Source: CAVTPU01 sp963736695 (lineage in GTDB: Bacteria; Actinomycetota; Actinomycetes; Mycobacteriales; Micromonosporaceae). From it: 64,000 bases of DNA. Position numbers and translations under genes: made by a program. The first letter of the stretch is position 1; every line of letters begins with the position of its first letter. The notes under the pieces are model-generated. The model searched no databases, was not told the origin of the DNA, and worked only from the letters and a program-made list of their open reading frames with translations. The stretch lies in the NCBI GenBank assembly GCA_963736695.1, contig CAVTPU010000004.1:2170001-2234000 (forward strand), written 5' to 3'. Of the stretch, positions 57,260 to 64,000 are shown piece after piece.

Positions 57260-57348
57260 TCCATGCCGAAATCGCCCATCCCCAGCCGCTCACTTTGGTG
57301 ATAGATTTCCATGCAATATCACCGAACCGATGATCCGCGGGGAACGCG

Positions 57349-58077
57349 ATGAGCGATAGCTTCTTTGGTGAGATCGACAGCCTTGGTCGTGCGTTGCCGG
57401 CTCTTCGAGACTTGGTTGCTCGGGCCGAGGCCATGACCCCGGAGCGAGTCGAAGCGTCCGACCGCACTGGAACCCTGTCGGTGGTGCTCGGGCCGGACGG
57501 GTTGCCGGAGTCGATGCTGCTCGCGCCGGACTGGCACCGCACGCTCGGCGTCGAAGCCTTCGAAGCCGCAGTGGCCGAAGCCGCCCAGTCTGCCCATGCC
57601 CAACGAGCTGCGATGTCGGCCCATGCCATGGACGACAGCGATTGGATGTCTTCGGTGGAGCGCATCGGCCGCGCAGTGAACGAAGAGTCGCGTCGGACGT
57701 CGACGACAACCGATCAATCGACTGACTTGCCGACCGCCGCCGACGATCATGCTCGGCCGGTTCCGGTTCCTATGCAGACGATCCTGCGTGCTGCGGAGGC
57801 CCTAGACCGCGCCGTCCTCTCCTCTCCGCCATCGGTTCACGGCACCGGCTCCGCCGCCTTTGGCAAGCTAACCCTCACCTTCTCTCGTAATTGTGCACTC
57901 TCCTGCTCGGCGGATCTTGACTGGTTGTCCCGGCAGGAGTCAGACGAGTTGACCGAGGCCCTCAATCACGCCCTCACCTCCGCAAAGGCCGATCTGGCGG
58001 CTTCGATCCCGCGACTCGACCAATCACTCGACGATCTCATCGCGGTGCTGCGCAACCCAGGCTCGATCCCCGAGTAG
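57349..58077 (+). CDS. Double YbaB/EbfC-like domain protein
   Basis: The protein has 242 residues. The first half has GTLSVVLGPDGLPESMLLAPDWHRTLGVEAFEAAVAEAAQSAHAQ. The second half, after a Pro/Asp/Thr linker (residues ~125-140), has FGKLTLTFSRNCALSCSADLDWLSRQESDELTEALNHALTSAKADL. Each reads as hairpin plus helix of the YbaB fold, so this is a tandem duplication within one chain, effectively a built-in dimer. It belongs to the same plus-strand run as the two single-domain relatives. Confidence 0.65.
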   Translation: MSDSFFGEIDSLGRALPALRDLVARAEAMTPERVEASDRTGTLSVVLGPDGLPESMLLAPDWHRTLGVEAFEAAVAEAAQSAHAQRAAMSAHAMDDSDWMSSVERIGRAVNEESRRTSTTTDQSTDLPTAADDHARPVPVPMQTILRAAEALDRAVLSSPPSVHGTGSAAFGKLTLTFSRNCALSCSADLDWLSRQESDELTEALNHALTSAKADLAASIPRLDQSLDDLIAVLRNPGSIPE

Positions 58078-58091
58078 TAGAAGGGTTCTCC

Positions 58092-58463
58092 ATGGCCGAC
58101 CGCAAGCCAACAATGTCAACCGGCGTTGCCGACGAGATCAAAAGAGAAAACGCCAATCTCAAGATCCAGTACGACGACCTGGCAGAGGGCCGAAAGCTAT
58201 GGCACGAGCTCGCTGTCGAGTTACGTAAGGTATGCCCGCTGACGAGTGCCATGGAGGTTCGTCCGCCGGGCGGAAGCGACAACGCCAAGGCTTTCTTCTT
58301 CGCGCACTGGAACCTGTTGGAACTCGTGTGCACCCGAACCACACAAGGACAGCAGGCTTTTGACGACTGCATAGCCGCAACACTCAAAGACATCGAAGGG
58401 CTCTATCGCAATTTGGAGGCCGAGAACCTCAAACGGCTCAAGCAATCCGGGGTGAAGCGATGA
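58092..58463 (+). CDS. Small helical protein in T7SS operon
   Basis: The protein has 123 residues and is highly charged and helical: ADEIKRENANLKIQYDDLAEGRKLWHELAVEL, a loop with RPPGGSDNAKAFFFAHW, then CIAATLKDIEGLYRNLEAENLKRLKQ. There is no WXG, but the size and two-helix plan suit a secretion partner or chaperone for the next protein, whose ATG overlaps its stop by four bases. I do not recognise a family. Confidence 0.65.
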   Translation: MADRKPTMSTGVADEIKRENANLKIQYDDLAEGRKLWHELAVELRKVCPLTSAMEVRPPGGSDNAKAFFFAHWNLLELVCTRTTQGQQAFDDCIAATLKDIEGLYRNLEAENLKRLKQSGVKR

Positions 58464-59311
58464 CAGCAGATTCATCGGTGAGTCCCGAGCAACTCGCGGC
58501 GGAACTCAGAGCACGATCTGCAACCCTGGCCAGCACGACAAACTCTTTGATGGGTGCGTTGCCATTCGGTCTGGCGAGCTCATGGCCAGCGCTGTATGTG
58601 AGGAACAGCGTTGATACCTGGATCGCCGAAATCGGCAAGCTCATCATGGATCTTCAGTACGTCTACGCCGCATGGCGCGATCAGGAGCGCTGGGTGGAGA
58701 TCCGCCACATCACGCAGCAGATTGCCGGGCAGCTCAATCCACACGCCGTCGACGCAGATGCTGCCAAGATCGGCAAAGCGCAGGTCCTCCGGTGGCGCGG
58801 AGTCGCAGCTGACGAGTATCGGAGCCAGATCCCGCGACAAATGCACGCCGCCGAGCGAATCAGCTACATGGCCACCGTGACGCACCCGCTTCTCAGCGCC
58901 TTCGCCGGAGATGTCAAGAACTATGCGCAGGCCACGTTTAGTGTGATTGCCGCCGTGACTGCCATGATCATGGCTGCGATCGTGGCTATGGTCTCGGCGC
59001 CAGTCACCGTAGTGGTGGGTTGGTCGATCATCATCGGGCTTCTTATGTCCTTCACCGGCGCCATGCTCTACCTGAAGTCCGCCCGCACCGACTACCTCAA
59101 GCACCTTGCGATCAACACCAAGGTTTTGAACGACTTATACATGGAAAAGAACGGCTTCCTTCCCGGCGATCGGTGGCCAAACCCCTGTGGCCAACAGGGC
59201 TGGCCGTATGTCGATCCGAAGGAACCAAACAGGATCAAGCGCCGGGAGTCCGACACTCCGAATCCCGCCATCGAGGGCAAAGGCGCTGAAGGCAAGGGCG
59301 GCGCGGAGTAA
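58460..59311 (+). CDS. WXG-like protein with a membrane hairpin
   Basis: The protein has 283 residues. The N-terminal ~145 are helical with W112-R-G114 (VLRWRGVAADEYRSQIP), the WXG turn in a long Esx-type hairpin. Two membrane helices follow (~160-180 and ~183-205: VIAAVTAMIMAAIVAMVSA, VVVGWSIIIGLLMSFTGAMLYL). A hydrophilic C-terminal domain (~75 residues) includes WPNPCGQQGWPYVDP and ends in Gly/Lys/Glu repeats. It could be a T7SS client that inserts in a membrane, or an accessory membrane protein. It overlaps the upstream small gene and is convergent with mycP. Confidence 0.7.
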   Translation: MTADSSVSPEQLAAELRARSATLASTTNSLMGALPFGLASSWPALYVRNSVDTWIAEIGKLIMDLQYVYAAWRDQERWVEIRHITQQIAGQLNPHAVDADAAKIGKAQVLRWRGVAADEYRSQIPRQMHAAERISYMATVTHPLLSAFAGDVKNYAQATFSVIAAVTAMIMAAIVAMVSAPVTVVVGWSIIIGLLMSFTGAMLYLKSARTDYLKHLAINTKVLNDLYMEKNGFLPGDRWPNPCGQQGWPYVDPKEPNRIKRRESDTPNPAIEGKGAEGKGGAE

Positions 59312-59347
59312 AACGCGACGCAACCGGCCCGCCGAACCTCCAACGGC

Positions 59348-60568
59348 TCAGCCCCGCCCTGGGCGCCAGCCGCGTTGGCGTCCGCGCCGCACCACGGGCA
59401 CGGCGATGAGCACCACCACTGCGGTTGAGGCGCCGACGGCCGCGATCCACGTCGCAGTGACCGTCACCGAGCGCGTCGAGTCGGGCGGCACGGCCGGCAG
59501 TTGCATATGCTGAGCCTGGCCGGGCCTCGCCTCGCCGAACAGCCGCAGGGCGCCCACTGCACGCGCCGGATTGACTACACCGTGGCCGACTGTCGAATTC
59601 CACTGGTCGGCAGGGTGGTCGGCAGTCTCCATGATCCGTCGCGCCACCTCGTCCGGAGACAGACTCGGATCGTACGCCCGAATCAAAGCGGCGACCCCCG
59701 AGACATAGCCCGCGGCGAAGCTGGTGCCACCTTCCTCGCTGAAGAGATATCCCCCACCTGCTGGCGACGGGCCAGCCACACGCGCCCCCGGAGCAGCCAC
59801 ATCGACATACCTGCCCACGCTGGAGGTGGAGACGTGCACGTCGGCAGTGTCCACCCCAGCGACAGCGATCACCCCGTCATAGGCGGCCGGATATGCCGCA
59901 CCCGCCCCCTCCGTCTCGCCCTCGTTGCCGGCGGCTGCCACCACGACGACTCCCTTGCCGATGGCATAGCGAACTGCAGCCTCAAGCTGTGGGGTCGGTG
60001 GCGTGGTCAGCGACAGATTGATCACATCGGCGGAGCGGGCGTCGATGACCCACCGTATCGCTGTGGCGATCCTGTTAGATAGATCGTCCTCGAACGAACG
60101 GCCCTGATCCCGAAGCACCCGCACCGGCACGATCCGCGCGCCCGGTGCCACGCCATGGAATGTATAGCCGGCGCTCACCGATTCCCGCCCGGCGATGATC
60201 CCCGCGATGAGCGTGCCGTGCCCGTTCTCGTCGCAGGTGCCCGGTCCGCCGGCCTTCACGTAATCCGCGCCGGGCAACACTTTTCCCGCCAAGCTAGGGT
60301 GATCGGCGGACACCCCTGAGTCGATGACCGCGACGGTGACGCCGACGCCGGTGCTCAACGGCCAAGCCAGGTCCGGCCGCAGCCGAGTCAACGCCCATGG
60401 CGCCTCAGCCAGCGGGTCGGTGATCCGCGGCCCGCAAGGTGCCGGCGCAACTCGCACCGAACCGACGGCCGCGCTCGCCGTCACCCCGACGACTCCCAGT
60501 AACATCAGTCCGGTCGCCAACACCATCGACGTCCGCCGCACTCCAGACGAGCGCCACATTGCCGCCAC
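59348..60568 (-). CDS. mycP: Mycosin, T7SS subtilisin-like protease
   Basis: The 406-residue membrane-anchored S8 protease caps the ESX complex on the outside and is needed for its stability. GTG 60568 has AAGGAG six bases upstream. The signal peptide is followed by the mature domain with Asp83 (VAVIDSGV), His117 (NGHGTLIAG) and Ser283 (GGTSFAAGYVSG); the oxyanion Asn is in AAAGNEG. A C-terminal membrane helix (residues ~370-392) ends in an Arg-rich cytoplasmic tail. The complete triad suggests an active enzyme. It closes the T7SS locus. Confidence 0.95.
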   Translation of the reverse strand: MAAMWRSSGVRRTSMVLATGLMLLGVVGVTASAAVGSVRVAPAPCGPRITDPLAEAPWALTRLRPDLAWPLSTGVGVTVAVIDSGVSADHPSLAGKVLPGADYVKAGGPGTCDENGHGTLIAGIIAGRESVSAGYTFHGVAPGARIVPVRVLRDQGRSFEDDLSNRIATAIRWVIDARSADVINLSLTTPPTPQLEAAVRYAIGKGVVVVAAAGNEGETEGAGAAYPAAYDGVIAVAGVDTADVHVSTSSVGRYVDVAAPGARVAGPSPAGGGYLFSEEGGTSFAAGYVSGVAALIRAYDPSLSPDEVARRIMETADHPADQWNSTVGHGVVNPARAVGALRLFGEARPGQAQHMQLPAVPPDSTRSVTVTATWIAAVGASTAVVVLIAVPVVRRGRQRGWRPGRG

Positions 60569-60808
60569 GACGGGCTCCTTCCGTCCTCGGCGATCGACTC
60601 CCGGCAGGAGTCTTCGGCCTGCCGGTCGATGTCGTCGCTCTCGCCCTACCGTGGTTGCTCACATAGACCTGTGTCAAGCAGAGTGAACTCGACCCGGAGT
60701 GGCTTCGAAAGCTCGGATCGACTTCCGCTCGATCCGGTTCGGCGATCTGCCGCTGACCGCACGTGAAGAGTCGCTTCGCCTGTGAGGCGGGCCGACGCAC
60801 GCACCTGG

Positions 60809-61789
60809 TTACTCGCTTGAGCTACCTCCGATACGACCGACGCTTAGTGCCCGTGCGTATGTCTCCCGGTCCAATAGAGGGAGCTCGCCAGTGGCGTCCG
60901 TGGTGGCGATATATTCAAGCATTCGCCGCTGAGCTTCATTTGATTGATCCCTAACCAGGAACTCGGCGTGCTCAAGCTGCAAGCCCCGTTCGAGCGACAG
61001 CGAGCTGCCAAAGTAGACGGATCGCTTAATTGCTCCGAGCGACTTCTTTGACCGTAGACTCAGGTATTCTGCGCGCTCTATCGCACGTGCGAGCACCTTT
61101 TCCTGTGGCACCACCTCGTCGACCGCACCGAGTGAGAGAGCCTCTGCCGGGGTAAATGGCCGGCCTTCAAGAACAGCGACCAGCGCTTGCTGGGTTCCAA
61201 TCAGGCGAGGCAATCGTTGAGAGCCTCCGCCGCCCGGGGTAAGTGCGAGCAGGACTTCCGACAAGCCGAGAACGAAGTCCCCGTCGGCCATGATGCGCAG
61301 GTCACATGCCCATGCCAACTCCGCGCCGACGGCAAATGCCGAACCATTGAGTGCCGCGACGAAGATGGTGCCGCTTGCATTCATCTTCAGAAAGGTCGCG
61401 TGGAAGCTGTCGAGCTGCAAAAGTGTCTTGAGTCGAGTCATTCCCGCGAGTGTTCTGATAATTGGCAATCTATTAATGAGTCTCGCGGTGCGCGCGGCCA
61501 GCCCGGCAAGGCGTGTATTGATGGGCGGAAATCCGGTACCGCCTTTTTGTAGCCAGCGAACATCAGAGTGACTCAGGAAGCGATCAGGATGCGTGCCGGT
61601 AAAGACGACCGCGTGGATGTTCGGATCACGGTCTGCGCGATCAACCAGTTCTTTCAGTTGCTTGGCGATCTCCGCATCGAACAACGCATGCGGACCTCCG
61701 TCGATACGAGCGACAAGTACTCCAGCGTCGCCTTCAACGGCAATGTGGCCGGCAGGCTGCGACCTGCTGCTGGAACCCGACGTGTCCAC
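60809..61789 (-). CDS. Enoyl-CoA hydratase/isomerase-family protein
   Basis: This 326-residue crotonase-fold protein starts at GTG 61789, with GGAGG five bases upstream. It contains the oxyanion-hole segments (RFLSHSDVRWLQ and ALNGSAFAVGAELAWACDLRI) and the GLSEVLLALTPGGGGSQRLPRLIG helix region, with Glu in the usual catalytic place. An extra ~45-residue helical insert (ARTARLINRLPIIRTLAGMTRLKTLLQLDSF, broken here into pieces by eye) precedes the core. Base composition is lower in GC than in its neighbours, which hints at later arrival. The substrate is unknown. Confidence 0.88.
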   Translation of the reverse strand: MDTSGSSSRSQPAGHIAVEGDAGVLVARIDGGPHALFDAEIAKQLKELVDRADRDPNIHAVVFTGTHPDRFLSHSDVRWLQKGGTGFPPINTRLAGLAARTARLINRLPIIRTLAGMTRLKTLLQLDSFHATFLKMNASGTIFVAALNGSAFAVGAELAWACDLRIMADGDFVLGLSEVLLALTPGGGGSQRLPRLIGTQQALVAVLEGRPFTPAEALSLGAVDEVVPQEKVLARAIERAEYLSLRSKKSLGAIKRSVYFGSSLSLERGLQLEHAEFLVRDQSNEAQRRMLEYIATTDATGELPLLDRETYARALSVGRIGGSSSE

Positions 61790-61894
61790 GTCATCCTCCG
61801 ATGATTTGGCTGTGGCTAATGGTTTCGAGCATTCGTGCGGGTCACGCTTCCGCGTGAAACAGCGACGCTTCTGTGCGTGGGGGCTGCCAGGGCG

Positions 61895-62908
61895 TCATTT
61901 CATTCGGATGACGACTTTGCCGGCCTTGGCGCGTCCTTGTTCGAGGTGGGCCAAGGCTTCTCGGGTCTGGTCGAAGTCGAAGACGCGGTCCACGACCGGC
62001 CGGATGATTCCGGCGCCGATGAGTGCGGCGAGTTCGCGCAGTTGGCCACCGCTGGCCTTGACGAACAGGTAGGAGTACGTGATCCGGTGTCGTCGGGCAC
62101 GCCGGCGGATCCGATAGCCCAGGGCGCCCATTGCGAGCCGGATGACCGGGTTGACGTCGAATTCCTTGGCCGAGGCGGGGTCGGGCGGCCCGGCGATGCT
62201 GATGACTTTGCCGCCAGGCTTGAGCACCTGCAGGGACTTGTTGAGTGTTTCGCCGCCGACGGTGTCCAGGACGACGTCGTAGTCGTGCAGGATCGTCTCG
62301 AACGCCTGTTTCTTATAGTCGACGACGACGTCCGCCCCAAGGCTCCTCACGACGTCGGTCTTCGACGTGCTGACGGTTGTGGCCACACTGGCGCCGAGAT
62401 GTTTCGCCAGTTGGATGGCGAAGGTGCCGACGCCGCCGGCGCCGGCGTGGATGAGGACCTTCTGGCCCGGCCGCAGGTGAGCTCGCTCGATGAGGGCCTG
62501 CCAGGCGGTCAGTCCGACCAGGGGAATGGAAGCGGCCTCGGCCATGGTGAGCGTGGTCGGCTTGGCCGCCACGTCGTCCTGGCAGACCGCGATGAATTCC
62601 GCGAACGTGCCCATCCGGTTCTGGTGCGGGTCTGCGTAGAGTGCGTAGACCTCGTCGCCGACGTTGAACCGGGTCACGCGGGCACCGACAGCGACTACTT
62701 CGCCGGCCAGGTCGTGGCCGAGCACGAACGGCACCTGGTACGGCAGAACCGCCTTGAGGTCCCCGTTGCGGATCTTGAGGTCGATCGGGTTGACACTCGT
62801 CGCGTGAATCCGGATGAGGACGTCATAATCACCCACCTTCGGATCCGACACATCGCCGGCGCGCACAGTCTCGGCTCCGCCGTACCGTTGGACCACAAAT
62901 GCCTTCAT
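61895..62908 (-). CDS. NADP-dependent quinone oxidoreductase-like enzyme (MDR)
   Basis: The protein has about 337 residues from ATG 62908, with AAGGAG six bases upstream. It is a zinc-free medium-chain dehydrogenase/reductase: MKAFVVQRYGG, SVNPIDLKIRNGD, LGHDLAGEVVAVG and the Rossmann motif VLIHAGAGGVGTFAIQLAKHL. It lacks the structural Zn cysteines. Members reduce quinones or enones with NADPH. It is followed on the same strand by nothing related, but shares direction and close spacing with the SDR upstream, suggesting a redox operon. Confidence 0.9.
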   Translation of the reverse strand: MKAFVVQRYGGAETVRAGDVSDPKVGDYDVLIRIHATSVNPIDLKIRNGDLKAVLPYQVPFVLGHDLAGEVVAVGARVTRFNVGDEVYALYADPHQNRMGTFAEFIAVCQDDVAAKPTTLTMAEAASIPLVGLTAWQALIERAHLRPGQKVLIHAGAGGVGTFAIQLAKHLGASVATTVSTSKTDVVRSLGADVVVDYKKQAFETILHDYDVVLDTVGGETLNKSLQVLKPGGKVISIAGPPDPASAKEFDVNPVIRLAMGALGYRIRRRARRHRITYSYLFVKASGGQLRELAALIGAGIIRPVVDRVFDFDQTREALAHLEQGRAKAGKVVIRMK

Positions 62909-63021
62909 CGTCTTCTCCTTCATTGTTTCGCGCTGTTCACAGGAGTACAAAGATTGCTTTTTGGTCAGTGCGGTGGCCGCCGCAAGCCTTGTTCCCGGCA
63001 TGGACACTCATGCCCTGACCT

Positions 63022-63726
63022 CTAGGGGAGGAACGGGGCGAGCCGGGTTTCGAACGGCTGGTGAAGGTTGGCGCGGACCGCGCGGGTGACGTCGTCGGCC
63101 AGGATCTCCACGTCCCCTTTCTCGACACCGTCAAGGACCTCGCGGACGACGTCGGCGGGGTTCGACTTGGCGGCGTCGACGCTGGCGGTCATGTCGGTGT
63201 CGACATACCCGACGTGGACTCCGACGACCTGCACGCCTCTGGGTTCGAGTTCCAGCCGCATGGATTCGGTGGCGCTCCACACGGCCGCTTTGGAAACCCC
63301 GTAGGAGCGGCCGATGGGGAGCCAGGACGCGACCGAGGCCATGTTGATCACGATGCCAGAACGCTGCGCCAGGCGATCGGCAAACGCCGAGGTCACGGCG
63401 AGCGTGCCGAACAGGTTCGTCTCCAGTTCGCCCCGCAGGGTGGCAGTATCGGAGTCGAGGACCGAAGCACCGCGGGCGATGCCGGCGTTGTTCACCACGA
63501 CGCTCACGTCGTGCGCGGTCTCGGCGACGCGGGCTACCGAGCCGGCGTCGGTGACGTCGAGCTGCAGCGAGACCACGCGAGGGTCGTCGGCGACGATTGT
63601 CTGCGGGTCGCGGGCGGCGGCATAGACCTTCGCGACGCCGCGGTCGAGAAGCTGACGGACGAATTCCCGGCCGATGCCGCGGTTGGCGCCGGTGACGAGG
63701 ACGGTCTGGTTGACGAGCTGAGTCAT
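63022..63726 (-). CDS. Short-chain dehydrogenase/reductase
   Basis: This 234-residue classical SDR has the cofactor motif VTGANRGIG, NNAG in the fourth strand, and catalytic Ser and YGVSK (Tyr/Lys). The substrate is unknown. ATG 63726 is the start; the 206-base upstream gap holds two AT-rich direct repeats. Divergent from a TetR gene, it is probably the direct target of that regulator, in an operon with the MDR enzyme. Confidence 0.92.
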   Translation of the reverse strand: MTQLVNQTVLVTGANRGIGREFVRQLLDRGVAKVYAAARDPQTIVADDPRVVSLQLDVTDAGSVARVAETAHDVSVVVNNAGIARGASVLDSDTATLRGELETNLFGTLAVTSAFADRLAQRSGIVINMASVASWLPIGRSYGVSKAAVWSATESMRLELEPRGVQVVGVHVGYVDTDMTASVDAAKSNPADVVREVLDGVEKGDVEILADDVTRAVRANLHQPFETRLAPFLP

Positions 63727-63794
63727 GTCATTCTCCGGTGGTCAGTGCGCTCGGTCGACCTCGGGTTCACGGTCGGCGTCGAGGACGAGTGGGC

Positions 63795-63814
63795 AATTAA
63801 ATTACACTCGTACG
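63795..63814. promoter_or_regulatory. Operator candidate, repeat 1 (AATTAAATTA-N4-CGTACG)
   Basis: AATTAAATTACACTCGTACG. The same AATTAAATTA-N4-CGTACG pattern recurs 62 bases on. It lies in the divergent gap between the SDR and TetR genes, in strikingly AT-rich sequence for this genome, so it may overlap a promoter. Confidence 0.55.
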
Positions 63815-63856
63815 ACCATAGGCTGGGAGGGCGGCCGGTGGCAAGTCACTGGGCAA

Positions 63857-63876
63857 AATTAAATTATGAACGTACG
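63857..63876. promoter_or_regulatory. Operator candidate, repeat 2 (AATTAAATTA-N4-CGTACG)
   Basis: AATTAAATTATGAACGTACG, second copy of the pattern, followed by CTTAAT so that ATTAA/TTAAT bracket the site. A likely binding site for the adjacent TetR regulator. Confidence 0.55.
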
Positions 63877-63932
63877 CTTAATCCGATCGGGCGGCGGACG
63901 AAGCGCCCTGCCGGCGGGTGAGGGAGTGTGCG

Positions 63933-64000
63933 GTGCGATACGACAGAGAGCGCAAGCAGGTCACGCGGCGGCGGATCGTCGAGGCGGCCGGGCGCCGGTT
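63933..64000 (+). CDS. TetR-family regulator, 3' end outside window
   Basis: Only the first 22 codons are present. GTG 63933 gives VRYDRERKQVTRRRIVEAAG, the usual TetR N-terminal helix. GAGGGAG lies about seven bases upstream. It is divergent from the SDR gene across the repeated AT-rich motifs, the common layout for a local repressor. Confidence 0.75.
   Translation, partial: MRYDRERKQVTRRRIVEAAGRR

Noticed and set aside
60569..60808. Open frames in the 240 bases between mycP and the enoyl-CoA hydratase gene
   Set aside because: Only short Arg/Ser-rich frames overlapping the neighbours; the gap seems to hold just the mycP upstream region.
61835..63025. 396-residue open frame on the plus strand
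   Set aside because: Antisense to the quinone oxidoreductase gene, which has a full Rossmann motif and a good ribosome site.

Overview
The window is high-GC, gene-dense DNA from an actinobacterium. The evidence is the order rsmI / metG / tatD / rsmA / ispE / ABC-F / tetR / tRNA-Gln / glmU / prs next to a protein O-mannosyltransferase gene (this order resembles the mycobacterial rsmI-to-prs region), mycothiol-linked DinB-type folds, GTG and leaderless starts, and a complete set of type VII secretion (T7SS) core genes. Family or genus cannot be fixed from the sequence alone; the GATC-rich intergenic palindromes are reminiscent of Micromonosporaceae and relatives, which is from memory and weak evidence.

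Layout. 1-5.7 kb: the end of a polysaccharide operon of two GT2 glycosyltransferases, a Wzx/MATE-type flippase and a large membrane protein, all joined by 4-nt stop/start overlaps. 5.7-8.6 kb: a beta-propeller protein, a polysaccharide deacetylase and a membrane-anchored GH16 glucanase. 8.6-25 kb: conserved housekeeping block prs, glmU, tRNA-Gln, TetR, DUF4383 protein, ABC-F ATPase, ispE, rsmA, tatD, DinB protein, an orphan protein, metG (frameshifted here), a membrane protein, rsmI and pmt. 25-29.3 kb: repeats and hairpins, a WGR/beta-propeller fusion, a PNPOx/MDMPI fusion and a GH99-like lipoprotein.

29.2-35.4 kb (minus strand) is a T7SS polymorphic-toxin operon: a YbaB-like protein, an Esx-like partner, a ~1180-residue WXG-headed toxin, then small putative immunity or chaperone genes and a double SseB-domain protein. 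A 76-codon gene is hidden inside the toxin ORF in another frame. Third-position GC is 78% in its frame and 36% in the toxin frame over the same stretch. I read this as a first toxin/immunity pair swallowed by in-frame fusion with an orphan second toxin cassette.

35.7-41.9 kb: a T7SS-style extracellular serine-protease homologue whose nucleophile position is His, then an exopolysaccharide trio (BcsA-like synthase, GH26 lipoprotein, GT-C membrane protein). 42-60.6 kb: the T7SS core, eccB with two substrate-like genes, divergent eccE and a small gene, eccD, divergent eccC-esx-esx, four minus-strand substrate genes, three consecutive YbaB-like genes, two further helical proteins, and mycP. EccC carries five single-base insertions clustered in 1.4 kb; removing exactly five bases restores one 1321-residue protein, so a local sequence error is more likely than true loss. 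60.8-64 kb: an enoyl-CoA hydratase, a quinone-type oxidoreductase, an SDR, and the divergent start of a TetR gene with two direct-repeat operator candidates.

No CRISPR array, rRNA, prophage or insertion sequence was seen.
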